Assembly (NCBI GenBank): GCA_963819785.1
Contig: CAWFXW010000037.1
Span: 496,001 to 560,000, forward strand
Direction: 5' to 3'
Length of the DNA stretch: 64,000 nucleotides
DNA from: Palsa-504 sp963819785
GTDB taxonomy: Bacteria; Actinomycetota; Actinomycetes; Streptosporangiales; Streptosporangiaceae
Of this stretch, positions 1-8,365 are shown piece after piece (within the stretch, counting starts at the first letter, position 1; each line of letters opens with the position of its first letter). A program made the translations under genes and the position numbers. The notes under the pieces are model-generated. The model made no database searches. It was not told where the DNA came from and saw nothing but the letters and a program-made list of their open reading frames with translations.

Positions 1-534
1 TACGATGCGGAACCGCTGGAGAGGCTTGCGGCCCACCAGCCCGACTGTGGTGCCGAGCCTGAGGTGGTAGGTGGTCGCGGTGGCCTGGTCGATGATGATC
101 TCTCCCGTCCCCGGCCAGGTTCCGCTCACCAAGCGCAGCGGGTTCATCGCGTCCAGCTCGCCGCCGGGCAGGCCGAACACCGACGCTTCCCCGGAGGTCT
201 TGCCGATGGCGGTCCCGAGCGCGCTGGTGAGCTGGGCGTGGGAGTCGATGTAACCATGAGCCCGTTGCACCTGCGGAAGGGCCCGGATGCGATCGAGCAG
301 GCTGGCGGGCACCGGCTGCTTGGCGGCGCCGATGGCGCCGAACGGAGACCGGGCGACCACCACCGCGTCGGTGTGCGCGTAGGCGGTGCTGAAGATGCCG
401 GAGTAGGCGCTCATGACGGTGTCCATAAGGACCAAGGTGCCGCTGATCATGGCCACGCCCAGAACGACCGCCAGCGCCGTGAGGACGGTCCGCCATTTGC
501 GGGCCCACAGCCCGCGGAGGACGACGTTGAACAT
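1..534 (-). CDS. MacB/FtsX-type ABC transporter permease, N-terminal part
   Basis: The gene starts at 534 (ATG on the minus strand) and runs off the left edge, leaving 178 codons. The start MFNVVLRGLWARKWRTVL is followed by a hydrophobic segment at about residues 17-38 and then a hydrophilic extracytoplasmic region. This is the usual N-terminal layout of FtsX/MacB permeases (first membrane helix, then periplasmic core domain). It begins one base after the stop of the ATPase at 536-1303, so the two are very probably translationally coupled halves of one exporter. The missing part should carry the three C-terminal membrane helices. The substrate is unknown. Confidence 0.85.
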   Translation of the reverse strand, partial: MFNVVLRGLWARKWRTVLTALAVVLGVAMISGTLVLMDTVMSAYSGIFSTAYAHTDAVVVARSPFGAIGAAKQPVPASLLDRIRALPQVQRAHGYIDSHAQLTSALGTAIGKTSGEASVFGLPGGELDAMNPLRLVSGTWPGTGEIIIDQATATTYHLRLGTTVGLVGRKPLQRFRIV

Positions 535-535
535 G

Positions 536-1303
536 TCAGATCGCCTTCTCGATCGCCCGCAGGACGGCAGCCGTGGACGGGTGGGAGAGCTGGTCCACGA
601 TCCGGCCGTCGGCGAGCAGCAAGATGCGATCGGCGACCGTGGATGCCCGTGGCTCGTGGGTCACCATCACGACGGTCTGGTGGTAGGAGTCTGCCGAGGC
701 TCGCAGCAGTTCCAGGATCTCCGCCCCGCTGACGGAGTCGAGGTTGCCGGTCGGCTCGTCGGCGAGGATCACCGTGGGGTGCATCACCAGTGCCCGGGCG
801 ATGGCCACCCGCTGCTGCTGGCCGCCGGACAGCTGGGCAGGGAGATGGTCGCGGCGCGCGCCCAGGCCGACCTTGCCGATCAGCTCGTCCACCCAGGCCG
901 GGTCCTGCCGCTTGCCCGCCAGCTTGAGCGGCAGCACGATGTTGGCCTCGGCGGTCAGCGTCGGCAGCAGGTTGAAGAACTGGAACACGAACCCGACCTG
1001 GGCCCGGCGCAGCAGGGTTAGGTCGCGGTCGCCTAGCCGGGACAGCGGTCGCCCGCCGATCTCGACCTCGCCCGAGGTGGGCCGGTCCAGACCGGCCAGG
1101 ATGTGCAGCAGCGTGGACTTGCCTGATCCGGATGGGCCCATGATCGCGACCAGTTCGCCGGTGCGCACGGCCAGCGATACCCCGCGTAGTGCGTCCACCG
1201 CGGTGGTACCCGCACCGTACTGGCGGGTGAGCGCGGTTGCCGTCACCGCGTTGCCGCTGCTGGCTGACAGGCCCGGCGAGGGGCCCGGGCGCGTCGCGTT
1301 CAT
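536..1303 (-). CDS. ABC transporter ATP-binding protein, MacB/LolD-like
   Basis: A 255-residue ATPase with Walker A GPSGSGKST (56-64), Q-loop region FVFQFFNLL, signature LSGGQQQR (158-165), Walker B VILADEPT (178-185) and the switch His in MVTHEP. The LFNLLP-like Q loop and GNLDS after Walker B are typical of the MacB/LolD/FtsE branch, which powers FtsX-type permeases. Its start overlaps the stop of the upstream drug exporter by four bases, and its stop is one base before the permease start, so 2913-1 looks like one transcript. It likely powers export of a lipophilic compound or drug; this role is inferred. Confidence 0.93.
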   Translation of the reverse strand: MNATRPGPSPGLSASSGNAVTATALTRQYGAGTTAVDALRGVSLAVRTGELVAIMGPSGSGKSTLLHILAGLDRPTSGEVEIGGRPLSRLGDRDLTLLRRAQVGFVFQFFNLLPTLTAEANIVLPLKLAGKRQDPAWVDELIGKVGLGARRDHLPAQLSGGQQQRVAIARALVMHPTVILADEPTGNLDSVSGAEILELLRASADSYHQTVVMVTHEPRASTVADRILLLADGRIVDQLSHPSTAAVLRAIEKAI

Positions 1304-2913
1304 GACCCGCCTCCTGATCGTGCCGGGTGGTCCTGTGGTGAGCTGTCCTGTTGCCGGCCCGGATCAGGTGGCGGAGGGCTGATCGCCGCCGGGGTGATGG
1401 CCCCGGACGGCGCCGTGGGGCGGCCGCCAGTCCGCGCGAGTGCGGCCGCGACGAGCAGGCCGATGGCCACGGCCGCGGTGGCGAGCCACATGGCCGCGGT
1501 GAAGCCGTCGAGGAAGGACTGGGTCGCGGCGGCCGCGGCGCGTGCTCCGGCGAGGCGCCGGACGTCGCTGATCTGGCCGCCGGCCACCAGGCTGCGCAGC
1601 GAGGTCAGGGCGGTGCGGTGCTCGAAGGTGTCTCCGGCCACCCGGCTGCCGATGGAGGCCAGCACGGCAAGTCCGAGCGCCCCGCCGAACTGGCGGCTCA
1701 TCGTCACCAGGCCAGAGCCCACCCCCACGCGGTCCGCCGGTACCCGCCTGATGAGCAGGGCCACCACGGTGGGCAGGGCCAGGGCCAGCCCGGTACCCAG
1801 GACGGCCAGCCGGACGCCGAACCAGCCGTAGCCGCTGTGCACGCCGAGCTGGGTCAGGCTGGCGGTGGCGACGCCGGTAAGCGTCAGCCCGGTCAGCAGG
1901 ACCCCGGTCGTGCCCCAACGCGCGGCGATCTTGCCGGCCGTCGGCGCGACGAACAAGGTGGTCAGCGTCAGCGGGAGCATCCGCACGCCCGCCTGCACGG
2001 CGCTGTAGCCCCGGATGTCCTGAAGGTACAGCGACACCAGGAAGATGGTGCCGAACAGCGCGAAGGACGCCAGCATCAGCGTGCTGACCGACACCAGGAT
2101 CTGCCGGTCGCGCAGCCAGCCGACCGGGATCAGCGGGCTCGCAGTGCGCATCTGCTGGAGGATGAAGCCGGCCAGCAGGGTCACCCCGGCGATGAGCAAT
2201 GCCAGCGTCCAGGAGTCGGTCCACGGGTGGCGCACCGCGCGGGTGAACCCGGCCACGGTCAGTATCAGGCCAGCGGTAACAAGCGCGGCACCCGGCACGT
2301 CGATTCTCGTGTCCGAGGTGCTGGCCGACTCGGGGGTTCCGGCCAGGGTCAAGACGGCGGCCAGCAGGGCGATCGGCACGTTGACCCAGAACACGGCGTG
2401 CCAGCCTGAGTGCTCGACCAGCAGCCCGCCGGCCAGCGGCCCGATGGCCAGCCCGAGGCCAGAGACGCCGGTCCATATCCCGATGACCACCGGCAGTTCA
2501 CGACGGCGGAAGACCTGGGCCAGCAGCGACAGCGACAAGGGGGCCAGCAGCGCCGCGCCGGCACCTTGCACCGCCCGGGACCCGATCAGCATCGCTGAAC
2601 TGGCAGACAGTCCGCCGGCGGCGGACCCGGCGGCGAACAGCAGCAGGCCGGCCACGAACATCCGGCGCCGTCCGAGGCGGTCGCCGAGCTTGCCGCCGAG
2701 CAGGACCAGTCCCGCGAAGGCCACGACGTAGGCGTTGACGGTCCATTCCAGCTGGTCCGGCGCGGAACTCAGGTCACGCTGGATCGCCGGGACCGCGACG
2801 TTGACGATGGTGTTGTCCAGGAAGATCGCGAACAGGGCCAGGCAGGCGGCAGCGAGCGTCAGCGCCCGCACCCTACGGCTCGCGACCGTGGCAGATGTAT
2901 TCGAGGTGGTCAT
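1300..2913 (-). CDS. MFS drug exporter, DHA2 (14-TM) family
   Basis: A 537-residue integral membrane protein with about 14 hydrophobic segments, the size of EmrB/QacA-type proton-drug antiporters. The DHA2 motif LDNTIVNVAVPAI is at 32-44 and MFS motif A, GGKLGDRLGRRR, at 73-84. A proline-rich hydrophilic tail closes the protein. It is divergent from a TetR gene across a 163-bp region with two palindromes, the standard design of a repressor-controlled efflux gene, and its stop overlaps the start of the following ABC ATPase. It most likely exports a hydrophobic toxic compound; the inducer cannot be read from sequence. Confidence 0.93.
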   Translation of the reverse strand: MTTSNTSATVASRRVRALTLAAACLALFAIFLDNTIVNVAVPAIQRDLSSAPDQLEWTVNAYVVAFAGLVLLGGKLGDRLGRRRMFVAGLLLFAAGSAAGGLSASSAMLIGSRAVQGAGAALLAPLSLSLLAQVFRRRELPVVIGIWTGVSGLGLAIGPLAGGLLVEHSGWHAVFWVNVPIALLAAVLTLAGTPESASTSDTRIDVPGAALVTAGLILTVAGFTRAVRHPWTDSWTLALLIAGVTLLAGFILQQMRTASPLIPVGWLRDRQILVSVSTLMLASFALFGTIFLVSLYLQDIRGYSAVQAGVRMLPLTLTTLFVAPTAGKIAARWGTTGVLLTGLTLTGVATASLTQLGVHSGYGWFGVRLAVLGTGLALALPTVVALLIRRVPADRVGVGSGLVTMSRQFGGALGLAVLASIGSRVAGDTFEHRTALTSLRSLVAGGQISDVRRLAGARAAAAATQSFLDGFTAAMWLATAAVAIGLLVAAALARTGGRPTAPSGAITPAAISPPPPDPGRQQDSSPQDHPARSGGGS

Positions 2914-2987
2914 GACCTGCTCCTTTGGGTCGCGGCCCGGAGCGCACCCGGTGACTTCTCGTTCATGACGGCCTCCTTCGCAGATTA

Positions 2988-3029
2988 TGACTGACCGTCA
3001 GTCACATTCTAACTGACTGACGGTCAGTC
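2988..3029. promoter_or_regulatory. Twin palindromic operators of the TetR regulator
   Basis: The first site, 2988-3004 (TGACTGACCGTCAGTCA), is a perfect dyad of 8+1+8 bases centred on 2996. The second, 3015-3029 (GACTGACGGTCAGTC), is a perfect 7+1+7 dyad centred on 3022. The central base is C in one and G in the other, so they are the same element in opposite orientations, 26 bp apart centre to centre. They lie between the divergent exporter and tetR genes and probably repress both. Binding by this TetR is inferred from position and symmetry. Confidence 0.85.
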
Positions 3030-3076
3030 GTCTATCTGGTAGACTGTGCATAAGATCACAGATCGAGGAGGTCGCC

Positions 3077-3664
3077 GTGGCCAAGGCGCTTGCTGGCCGC
3101 CCGCGTACCCAGCCGCCGGAGGTACGGCGTGAGCAGATTCTCGACGCGGCCGCCCGGGTACTCGCCGCCAGGGGCCTGGGCGCGATGACCGTGGCCGATG
3201 TGGTGGACGGCGCCGGGATCGCCAAAGGCACCTTCTACCTGTACTTCGGCTCGAAAGAGGACCTCGTCGCCGCGCTGCAGGCCCGCTACCAGGAATCGCT
3301 GATCACCCGCGCCCACGCGATCCTCGAAGGCCCCGGCACCCACCTACAACGCCTCGACCGGTTCATCGCCGCCACGGTCGACTTCCACCGCGCCCAGATC
3401 CACCTGCACCACGCCCTGTTCCACGACACCGGACTGCGCGACGACCAGTCCCTGCGGCGCCTCACCGATTTGCTCACCGCCTTCATCGCCGATGGCGCCG
3501 CCGCCGGCGTGTTCCATGTCGGCGACCCGGAATTCGCCGCGGCATTCGTGATCCACGGGCTGCACGGCGTTCTCCCGCCCTTCCTGCACAACCGAGCCGC
3601 CAGTCGCGCCCGCTTCCTAGCTGCCGCCACCACCACAACCCGCCAGGCCCTGGGCGCGGCCTGA
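3077..3664 (+). CDS. TetR family transcriptional regulator of the efflux operon
   Basis: A 195-residue protein. The GTG start at 3077 follows GAGGAG at 3065-3070. Residues about 17-65 form the TetR DNA-binding domain: REQILDAAARVLAARG, then the helix-turn-helix VADVVDGAGIAKGTFYLYF with the family-typical GTFYLYF recognition helix. The rest is an all-alpha ligand-binding region. It is transcribed away from the DHA2 exporter, with twin palindromes between, and so is likely an autoregulated repressor of that pump. The ligand is unknown. Confidence 0.93.
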   Translation: MAKALAGRPRTQPPEVRREQILDAAARVLAARGLGAMTVADVVDGAGIAKGTFYLYFGSKEDLVAALQARYQESLITRAHAILEGPGTHLQRLDRFIAATVDFHRAQIHLHHALFHDTGLRDDQSLRRLTDLLTAFIADGAAAGVFHVGDPEFAAAFVIHGLHGVLPPFLHNRAASRARFLAAATTTTRQALGAA

Positions 3665-3812
3665 CGCCTGCCAGGCAGCGCAAAGCCGAGAGTTTGGGCC
3701 GATACGGGCGCTTCCGGGGAAACAAATGGGGTGATCTGGGATAGGACGGGCGTGGTATCGCTACGCCGCGAACTCAGGGTGTTTCGCAGTGCCCCTATCC
3801 GTAACCCTGGTC

Positions 3813-4457
3813 TCATCCCCCCAGGTAGTGCAGGACGGCCAGGACGCGGCGGTTGTCGCTCTCGTCCGGGGGCAGGCCGAGCTTGGTGAAGATGCTGGCC
3901 ACGTGCTTCTCGACCGCGCCGCCGGAGACCACGAGGTCGGCGGCGATCGCGGAGTTGGACCGGCCCTCGGCCATCAGCGCGAGCACCTGGCGCTCCCGCG
4001 GAGTGAGCGTGGCCAGCCCGCCGCGCTGCCGGCTGGCCCGGAACAGCTGGCTGACCACCTCGGGGTCCAGCGCGGTACCGCCGCCCGCGACCCGCTCCAG
4101 CGCCGCGGCGAACTCGGCCACGTTGGCCACCCGGTCCTTGAGCAGGTAGCCGACCCCGGCGGCGCCGCCCTCCAGCAGCTGGGCGCTGTAGGACGTCTCG
4201 ATGTACTGGGAGAACATCATCACGCCGGTGCCGGGAAAGGCCTTGCGCATGGCCAGCGCGGCGCGCAGCCCCTCGTCGGTGTGGGTCGGCGGCATCCGGA
4301 TGTCCACCACCGCCACGTCCGGCCGGTGCTCGGCCACCGCGTCCAGCAGCGCGTCGCCGTCGGTCACCGCCGCGCACACCGAATGGCCGCGGTCCTCCAG
4401 CAGCCGGGTCAGCCCTTCCCTCAGCAGCGCGGCGTCCTCCGCGATCACCACACGCAT
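3813..4457 (-). CDS. Two-component response regulator, NarL/LuxR family
   Basis: A 214-residue protein with a receiver domain (acidic pocket E7/D8, phospho-acceptor D52 in VVDIRMP, conserved Lys in YLLKDRV) followed by a C-terminal LuxR-type helix-turn-helix (LTPRERQVLALMAEG and GGAVEKHVASIFTKLGL). It follows the histidine kinase by 10 bases and is the last gene of an apparent operon ABC ATPase - ABC permease - kinase - regulator (7411-3813). It probably activates its own ABC exporter operon in response to a cell-envelope signal, as in LiaRS-like systems; this is inferred from order. Confidence 0.93.
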   Translation of the reverse strand: MRVVIAEDAALLREGLTRLLEDRGHSVCAAVTDGDALLDAVAEHRPDVAVVDIRMPPTHTDEGLRAALAMRKAFPGTGVMMFSQYIETSYSAQLLEGGAAGVGYLLKDRVANVAEFAAALERVAGGGTALDPEVVSQLFRASRQRGGLATLTPRERQVLALMAEGRSNSAIAADLVVSGGAVEKHVASIFTKLGLPPDESDNRRVLAVLHYLGG

Positions 4458-4467
4458 TGATGCTCCC

Positions 4468-5799
4468 TCAGGCCTTGAGCGGCAGTTTGACGGTGACCGT
4501 GGTCGGGCCGCCCGGCGGGCTGGACACCTCCAGGTGCCCGTCCACCGTGGACACCCGCTGAGCCAGCCCGGTCAGGCCGCTGCCGCCGGCCGCGTCCGCC
4601 CCGCCGATGCCGTCGTCGGTGACCTCCAGGCGGAGAACCCCGGTCCGTTCGGTATGAATAGTGATTTTGATCTGATTCGCGTAGCTGTGCTTGGTCGCGT
4701 TTGCAATCAGCTCAGCCGCGCAGAAGTAGGCGATCGTCTCGATCGCGGGAGCGGGCCGGGTGCCGATCTCGGCGGTGACCGAAGCGGGGATCGCGCTGCT
4801 CGCGGCCAGGGTGGCCAGCGCGCCCGGCAGGCCGTTGTCGAGCGCGGGCGGGTGGATGCCGCGAGCCAGGTCACGCAGGTCGGCGAGCGCGTCCACGGCG
4901 TTGCGGTGCGCGGCGTCGAGCAGCTCGCGCACCGTCGCGTTGTCCGGCTGGGCGACCTCGTCGTCGCCCAGCTTCTCCCGCGCCATGCCGAGGTTCATGG
5001 CCAGCGCGGCCAGCCGCATCTGCGCGCCGTCATGCAGGTCCCGCTCCACCCGCCGCAGCGCCGCGGCCGAATCTTCCACCGCCAGCGTCCGGGTTCGTTC
5101 CAGCTCGCTGACCCGCTCGGACATGCTGCTCGGCCCGAGCAGGGAGCGGACCAGCCAGCGGTCCCCGGCGTTGATCCCGCGGGCCAGCCAGGATGCCGCG
5201 ATGATCCCGACCACGCCGAGAAAAGCGGCCATGAACGTGTCCGGCCAGCCGTAGATCGTGACACCCCCGCCGAACGGAAGGGGGCTCGGGGCCGTCCACG
5301 GGCTCACCGGACCGGTCGGCTGGTGGTGGAACAGGAGCCAGTCAGCCGGGTAGGTGATGTCGATCACCCCGATGCACGCGGCCGTGGTCGTGGTCAGCTG
5401 CACGAACGCGACGGGCAGCTTGATCAGGCTGTACGAAACTCCCCGCCAGGCGGCCCGGTCCCGAAGCCGCTTGTCGATCCGGTTCAAGATGCCGCTGCCG
5501 GGCTGGAACTTCGGCGGCGGCTCGACCCGGTACCGCAGCAGCCACCAGGCCAGACGCCGGTGCAGGCCGCCCAGCCGCCGGCTCACGCGCATGGCCAGGG
5601 TCAGCAGCACCAGGCCGATCACGGTGCCGACGACCGATGCGGAGATGATCAGGCCGAAGACGAGCATCACGACGATGATCCCGAACCCGAGCACCCCGGC
5701 GATCCCGCCGAAGCCGCAGTACAGCAGCTCGTTAACGGTCCGGCGGGTGAACGGGGCACTCAAGATGGTGCCCGTCACCCGCCGGATGTCCTCGTCCAT
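4468..5799 (-). CDS. Sensor histidine kinase, NarL-partner type (HisKA_3)
   Basis: A 443-residue membrane kinase. Hydrophobic segments at about 27-50, 52-72, 125-148 and 185-205 form an N-terminal sensor domain of the kind common in actinobacterial kinases. The dimerisation and phospho-acceptor helix carries VERDLHDGAQMRLAALAM with His256. The ATPase domain shows the N box (AAELIANATKHS) and G box (DDGIGGADAAGGSGL). There is no large extracellular loop, so it likely senses within or at the membrane. It pairs with the adjacent LuxR-type regulator and follows an ABC-2 exporter, suggesting a drug or envelope stress sensor. Confidence 0.93.
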   Translation of the reverse strand: MDEDIRRVTGTILSAPFTRRTVNELLYCGFGGIAGVLGFGIIVVMLVFGLIISASVVGTVIGLVLLTLAMRVSRRLGGLHRRLAWWLLRYRVEPPPKFQPGSGILNRIDKRLRDRAAWRGVSYSLIKLPVAFVQLTTTTAACIGVIDITYPADWLLFHHQPTGPVSPWTAPSPLPFGGGVTIYGWPDTFMAAFLGVVGIIAASWLARGINAGDRWLVRSLLGPSSMSERVSELERTRTLAVEDSAAALRRVERDLHDGAQMRLAALAMNLGMAREKLGDDEVAQPDNATVRELLDAAHRNAVDALADLRDLARGIHPPALDNGLPGALATLAASSAIPASVTAEIGTRPAPAIETIAYFCAAELIANATKHSYANQIKITIHTERTGVLRLEVTDDGIGGADAAGGSGLTGLAQRVSTVDGHLEVSSPPGGPTTVTVKLPLKA

Positions 5800-5831
5800 G
5801 GACCCTATTGTCCCTCGCTAGCGGCCCGGGC

Positions 5832-6653
5832 TCACGCGTCGCGGCGGGCTAGCGCCCAGCCGCCCGCGGCCAGCGCGACCATCGTGTACCCGCACAGCAC
5901 CGCGAACCCGACGCCCGGCGACAGGCTGTGCGCCAGCGGCTTGACCGCGGTCAGCGAGTTCTCCGCGATCAGCATCGGCATGAACTGCCCGGCCTGGTTC
6001 TGGAACGTAGTCCCGAGCGGGAGCAGGATGAGCGGCAGCACGAACAAGATGCCGACCACGGCGCTGATCGCGCCCGCGGTGTGCCGGATAAGGGCGCCTA
6101 GACCGAGGCCGATGAGCGCGATCAGGGCCGGGTAAGCGCCGGCCATCAGCACCGCGCGCAGCACGCCCGGCTGGCCCAGGGTGGCGTGCGGCGCCGGGCT
6201 CTTGAGCACCGCTTCGCCGACCCCGAACGCCACGAAGGCCAGGATCTCCCCCGCCACCAGCGTCACCGCGGCCAGAATCGCGGCCTTGGCCGCCAGCACC
6301 AGCGGGCGGCGCGGCACCGCGGCGAACGTGGCGCGGATCATGCCGGAGGAAAACTCACTGGTCACCATCAGCACGCCGAGGACGCCGAGGGCGAGCTGAC
6401 CGACGGCCAGCCCGGCGAAACTGTCGTTGGTGGGGTCGAAGGCGGCCCGGTCGGCGGCCGACATCGTGGCCCAGTGCTGGTGGATCAGGATCGGTATGGC
6501 CAGGCCGATCATGCCGGCCGCGAAGACCAGCACGGTCCACCAGGTGGAGCGAACGGTGCGCAGCTTAAGCCATTCCATCTGGGCCACGCTGCGGAAGCCG
6601 TAGCGGCCCTCGGTCCGGCTGGGAGTGGCGCGGTCGAGCGTCGCGGCGGTCAT
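5832..6653 (-). CDS. ABC-2 type transporter permease
   Basis: A 273-residue membrane protein with about six hydrophobic helices after a short cytoplasmic start containing MEWLKLRTVRSTWWTVL, a pattern typical of ABC-2 permeases (a basic amphipathic helix leading into TM1). It overlaps the upstream ATPase stop by four bases (ATGA), which ties the two into one exporter. A two-component system follows 32 bases downstream. The family includes bacitracin/lantibiotic-type exporters and daunorubicin-type pumps; the substrate is not evident. Confidence 0.88.
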   Translation of the reverse strand: MTAATLDRATPSRTEGRYGFRSVAQMEWLKLRTVRSTWWTVLVFAAGMIGLAIPILIHQHWATMSAADRAAFDPTNDSFAGLAVGQLALGVLGVLMVTSEFSSGMIRATFAAVPRRPLVLAAKAAILAAVTLVAGEILAFVAFGVGEAVLKSPAPHATLGQPGVLRAVLMAGAYPALIALIGLGLGALIRHTAGAISAVVGILFVLPLILLPLGTTFQNQAGQFMPMLIAENSLTAVKPLAHSLSPGVGFAVLCGYTMVALAAGGWALARRDA

Positions 6654-7411
6654 GACACGCTCCTCAAGGGGTAGTTGGTCCCGTAGTGGGCCTCATAGCT
6701 GGCGGAGTACTCGGTGCTGCCCTCGGTGAGCTGGAAGAACGCCTCTTCCAGCGAGCTGCTGCGGGCCGAGAGCTCGGCCACGGTGGTCTGGGCCAGCAGC
6801 CGGCCCTGCCCGATCACGATGAGCTGGTCCGCGGTCTGCGCGACCTCGCTGATCAGGTGACTGGAGATGAGCACGGTGCGGCCGTGGGAGGCCAGGGTCT
6901 TGAGCAAGCCCCGGATCCAGCGGATGCCTTCCGGGTCCAGCCCGTTGACCGGCTCGTCAAGCAGCAGCACCGCGGGGTCGCCGAGCAGCGCGGCGGCGAT
7001 GCCCAGCCGCTGGGCCATGCCCAGGGAGAACTTGCCCGCGCGGCGTTCGGCGGCCTTCTGCATGCCGGTGATCTCGAGCACGTCGTTGACCCGGCGGCGC
7101 GGGATGCCGTTGCTGACCGCGAGCGCCGTCAGGTGAGCCCGGGCCGTACGCCCGGGATGGAACGCCTTGGCCTCAAGCAGCGCGCCGACCTCGTGCAATG
7201 GCCAGCGCAGCTCGTGGTAGTCCTTGCCGTTGACCCTCGCCGTCCCGGCGTCCGGCCGGTCCAGGCCGAGGATCATGCGCATCGTGGTGGACTTGCCCGC
7301 GCCGTTGGGACCGAGGAATCCGGTCACCGTCCCGGGCCGGACGTCGAAGCTGAGGTTGTCCACGGCGGTGGTGGGGCCGTAGCGCTTGACCAAGCCGCGT
7401 GCCTCAATCAT
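6650..7411 (-). CDS. ABC transporter ATP-binding protein, ABC-2/CcmA type
   Basis: A 253-residue ATPase. I place the start at 7411 (MIEARGLVKRYGP) because a GGGAGG ribosome site lies just upstream on the minus strand; an in-frame ATG at 7489 would add 26 residues encoded by a strong hairpin and is unlikely. Walker A GPNGAGKST is at 34-42, the signature is FSLGMAQRLG and Walker B is VLLLDEPVNGLD. The MAQRLG signature and DEPVNGLDP are characteristic of the lantibiotic/drug exporter ATPases that pair with ABC-2 permeases. It is first gene of the ATPase-permease-kinase-regulator set. Confidence 0.92.
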   Translation of the reverse strand: MIEARGLVKRYGPTTAVDNLSFDVRPGTVTGFLGPNGAGKSTTMRMILGLDRPDAGTARVNGKDYHELRWPLHEVGALLEAKAFHPGRTARAHLTALAVSNGIPRRRVNDVLEITGMQKAAERRAGKFSLGMAQRLGIAAALLGDPAVLLLDEPVNGLDPEGIRWIRGLLKTLASHGRTVLISSHLISEVAQTADQLIVIGQGRLLAQTTVAELSARSSSLEEAFFQLTEGSTEYSASYEAHYGTNYPLRSVS

Positions 7412-7441
7412 GAAATGCCTCCCGTAGTTTCTGGCCTTGTC

Positions 7442-7489
7442 ATGCGCGAGCGTGCCCGGCCCCCGTGCGGCGGGCACGCTCGTGCGCAT
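7442..7489. repeat. Long hairpin in the leader of the ABC-2 exporter operon
   Basis: Positions 7442-7458 (ATGCGCGAGCGTGCCCG) pair with 7471-7489, the arms differing only by a two-base bulge, around a 12-base loop. It lies 30-78 bases upstream of the exporter ATPase start and would be in its 5' leader if transcription begins further right. It could be an attenuator, a terminator of antisense transcription or a processing site. No U-tract follows on either strand. Confidence 0.6.
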
Positions 7490-7682
7490 CTGAGGTTCAC
7501 GCTATTGACCGGGCCTCCGGCCGGGAACGCGGCTTCCACCCGTGTTTGGGGTGGGGTTTGCCCCCCTATACCGGGGATCATGGACCGGTGAAAGTGATCG
7601 TCGCCGGAGCGGGCATGTAGGCTCCGACGGGGTTCACCGGTTAATGACCGGGTTCTGAGCACCGAAGAGGACGGAGGCGGCG

Positions 7683-8267
7683 ATGGATACGCGGTTCGTG
7701 CTGGGTACGACGGCAAGGTGCTCGGACGGTGTTTGCGGTACGGTCCACCGGATGATCCTTGACCCGGACACCCGGACCGTCACGCATCTGGTGATCGGGC
7801 CAAGGCACTGGGGTGCGAATGACCGGCTGGTGCCCGTTGCCCTGGTCGATGCGACGGCTGACGAGATCAGCCTGCGATGCACCATGGCCGAATTCCACCG
7901 GCTGGCTCCTGCCGAAGAACTCGAACTGGTCGACGATATCGGATTCGGCGTCGGCACGGGGATGGGGATGGGGATGGGCGTGGGCGGGCCGCAGGCGATC
8001 ATTGAGGATACCGTTCCGCCGGGTGAAACTGACCTGTCTCCTCACGAGCGCGTTCATGCGACGGATGGCGAGATCGGGCAGATCGAAGGCTTTCTCGTGA
8101 ACCGTGACGATCATAGGGTGACGCACCTGCTCCTCAAGGAGGGCCACCTGTGGGGCCGCAAGGCAGTCGCCATACCGGTCAGTGCCGTCGCCTCCATGGC
8201 GAACGGGATCCAGCTCAAGATCACCAAGCAAGAGGTCGAGGACCTGCCCGCACTTGACCGGCCATGA
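7683..8267 (+). CDS. PRC-barrel domain protein with two barrel repeats
   Basis: A 194-residue soluble protein; ATG 7683 follows a GGAGG-rich site. The two halves resemble each other: residues about 8-65 (CGTVHRMILDPDTRTVTHLV) and 110-180 (IGQIEGFLVNRDDHRVTHLL), both followed by a strand ending in hydrophobic residues plus PV. This is the PRC-barrel pattern found in RimM, photosynthetic reaction centre H subunits and many actinobacterial stress proteins. A Gly/Met-rich linker (GTGMGMGMGVGG) joins the halves. It stands alone between oppositely oriented genes; the role is unknown, perhaps protein or RNA binding. Confidence 0.82.
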   Translation: MDTRFVLGTTARCSDGVCGTVHRMILDPDTRTVTHLVIGPRHWGANDRLVPVALVDATADEISLRCTMAEFHRLAPAEELELVDDIGFGVGTGMGMGMGVGGPQAIIEDTVPPGETDLSPHERVHATDGEIGQIEGFLVNRDDHRVTHLLLKEGHLWGRKAVAIPVSAVASMANGIQLKITKQEVEDLPALDRP

Positions 8268-8365
8268 GGTTGCTGGTACTCCGCATGCGTTTCATCAGGC
8301 AGGCACGGTCGTCCTCGCTCTCGACGGTGCGGTCGACGTCGGCTGCCTCGAAACCCCTGTTTCTG

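Noticed and set aside
1351..2409. Long open frame on the plus strand opposite the DHA2 exporter
   Set aside because: Composition is the Arg/Gly/Pro-rich antisense typical of high-GC genes, while the minus strand gives a clear 14-helix transporter.
4201..6135. 644-codon plus-strand open frame across the response regulator, kinase and permease
   Set aside because: It is antisense to three well-supported genes and has no recognisable domain.
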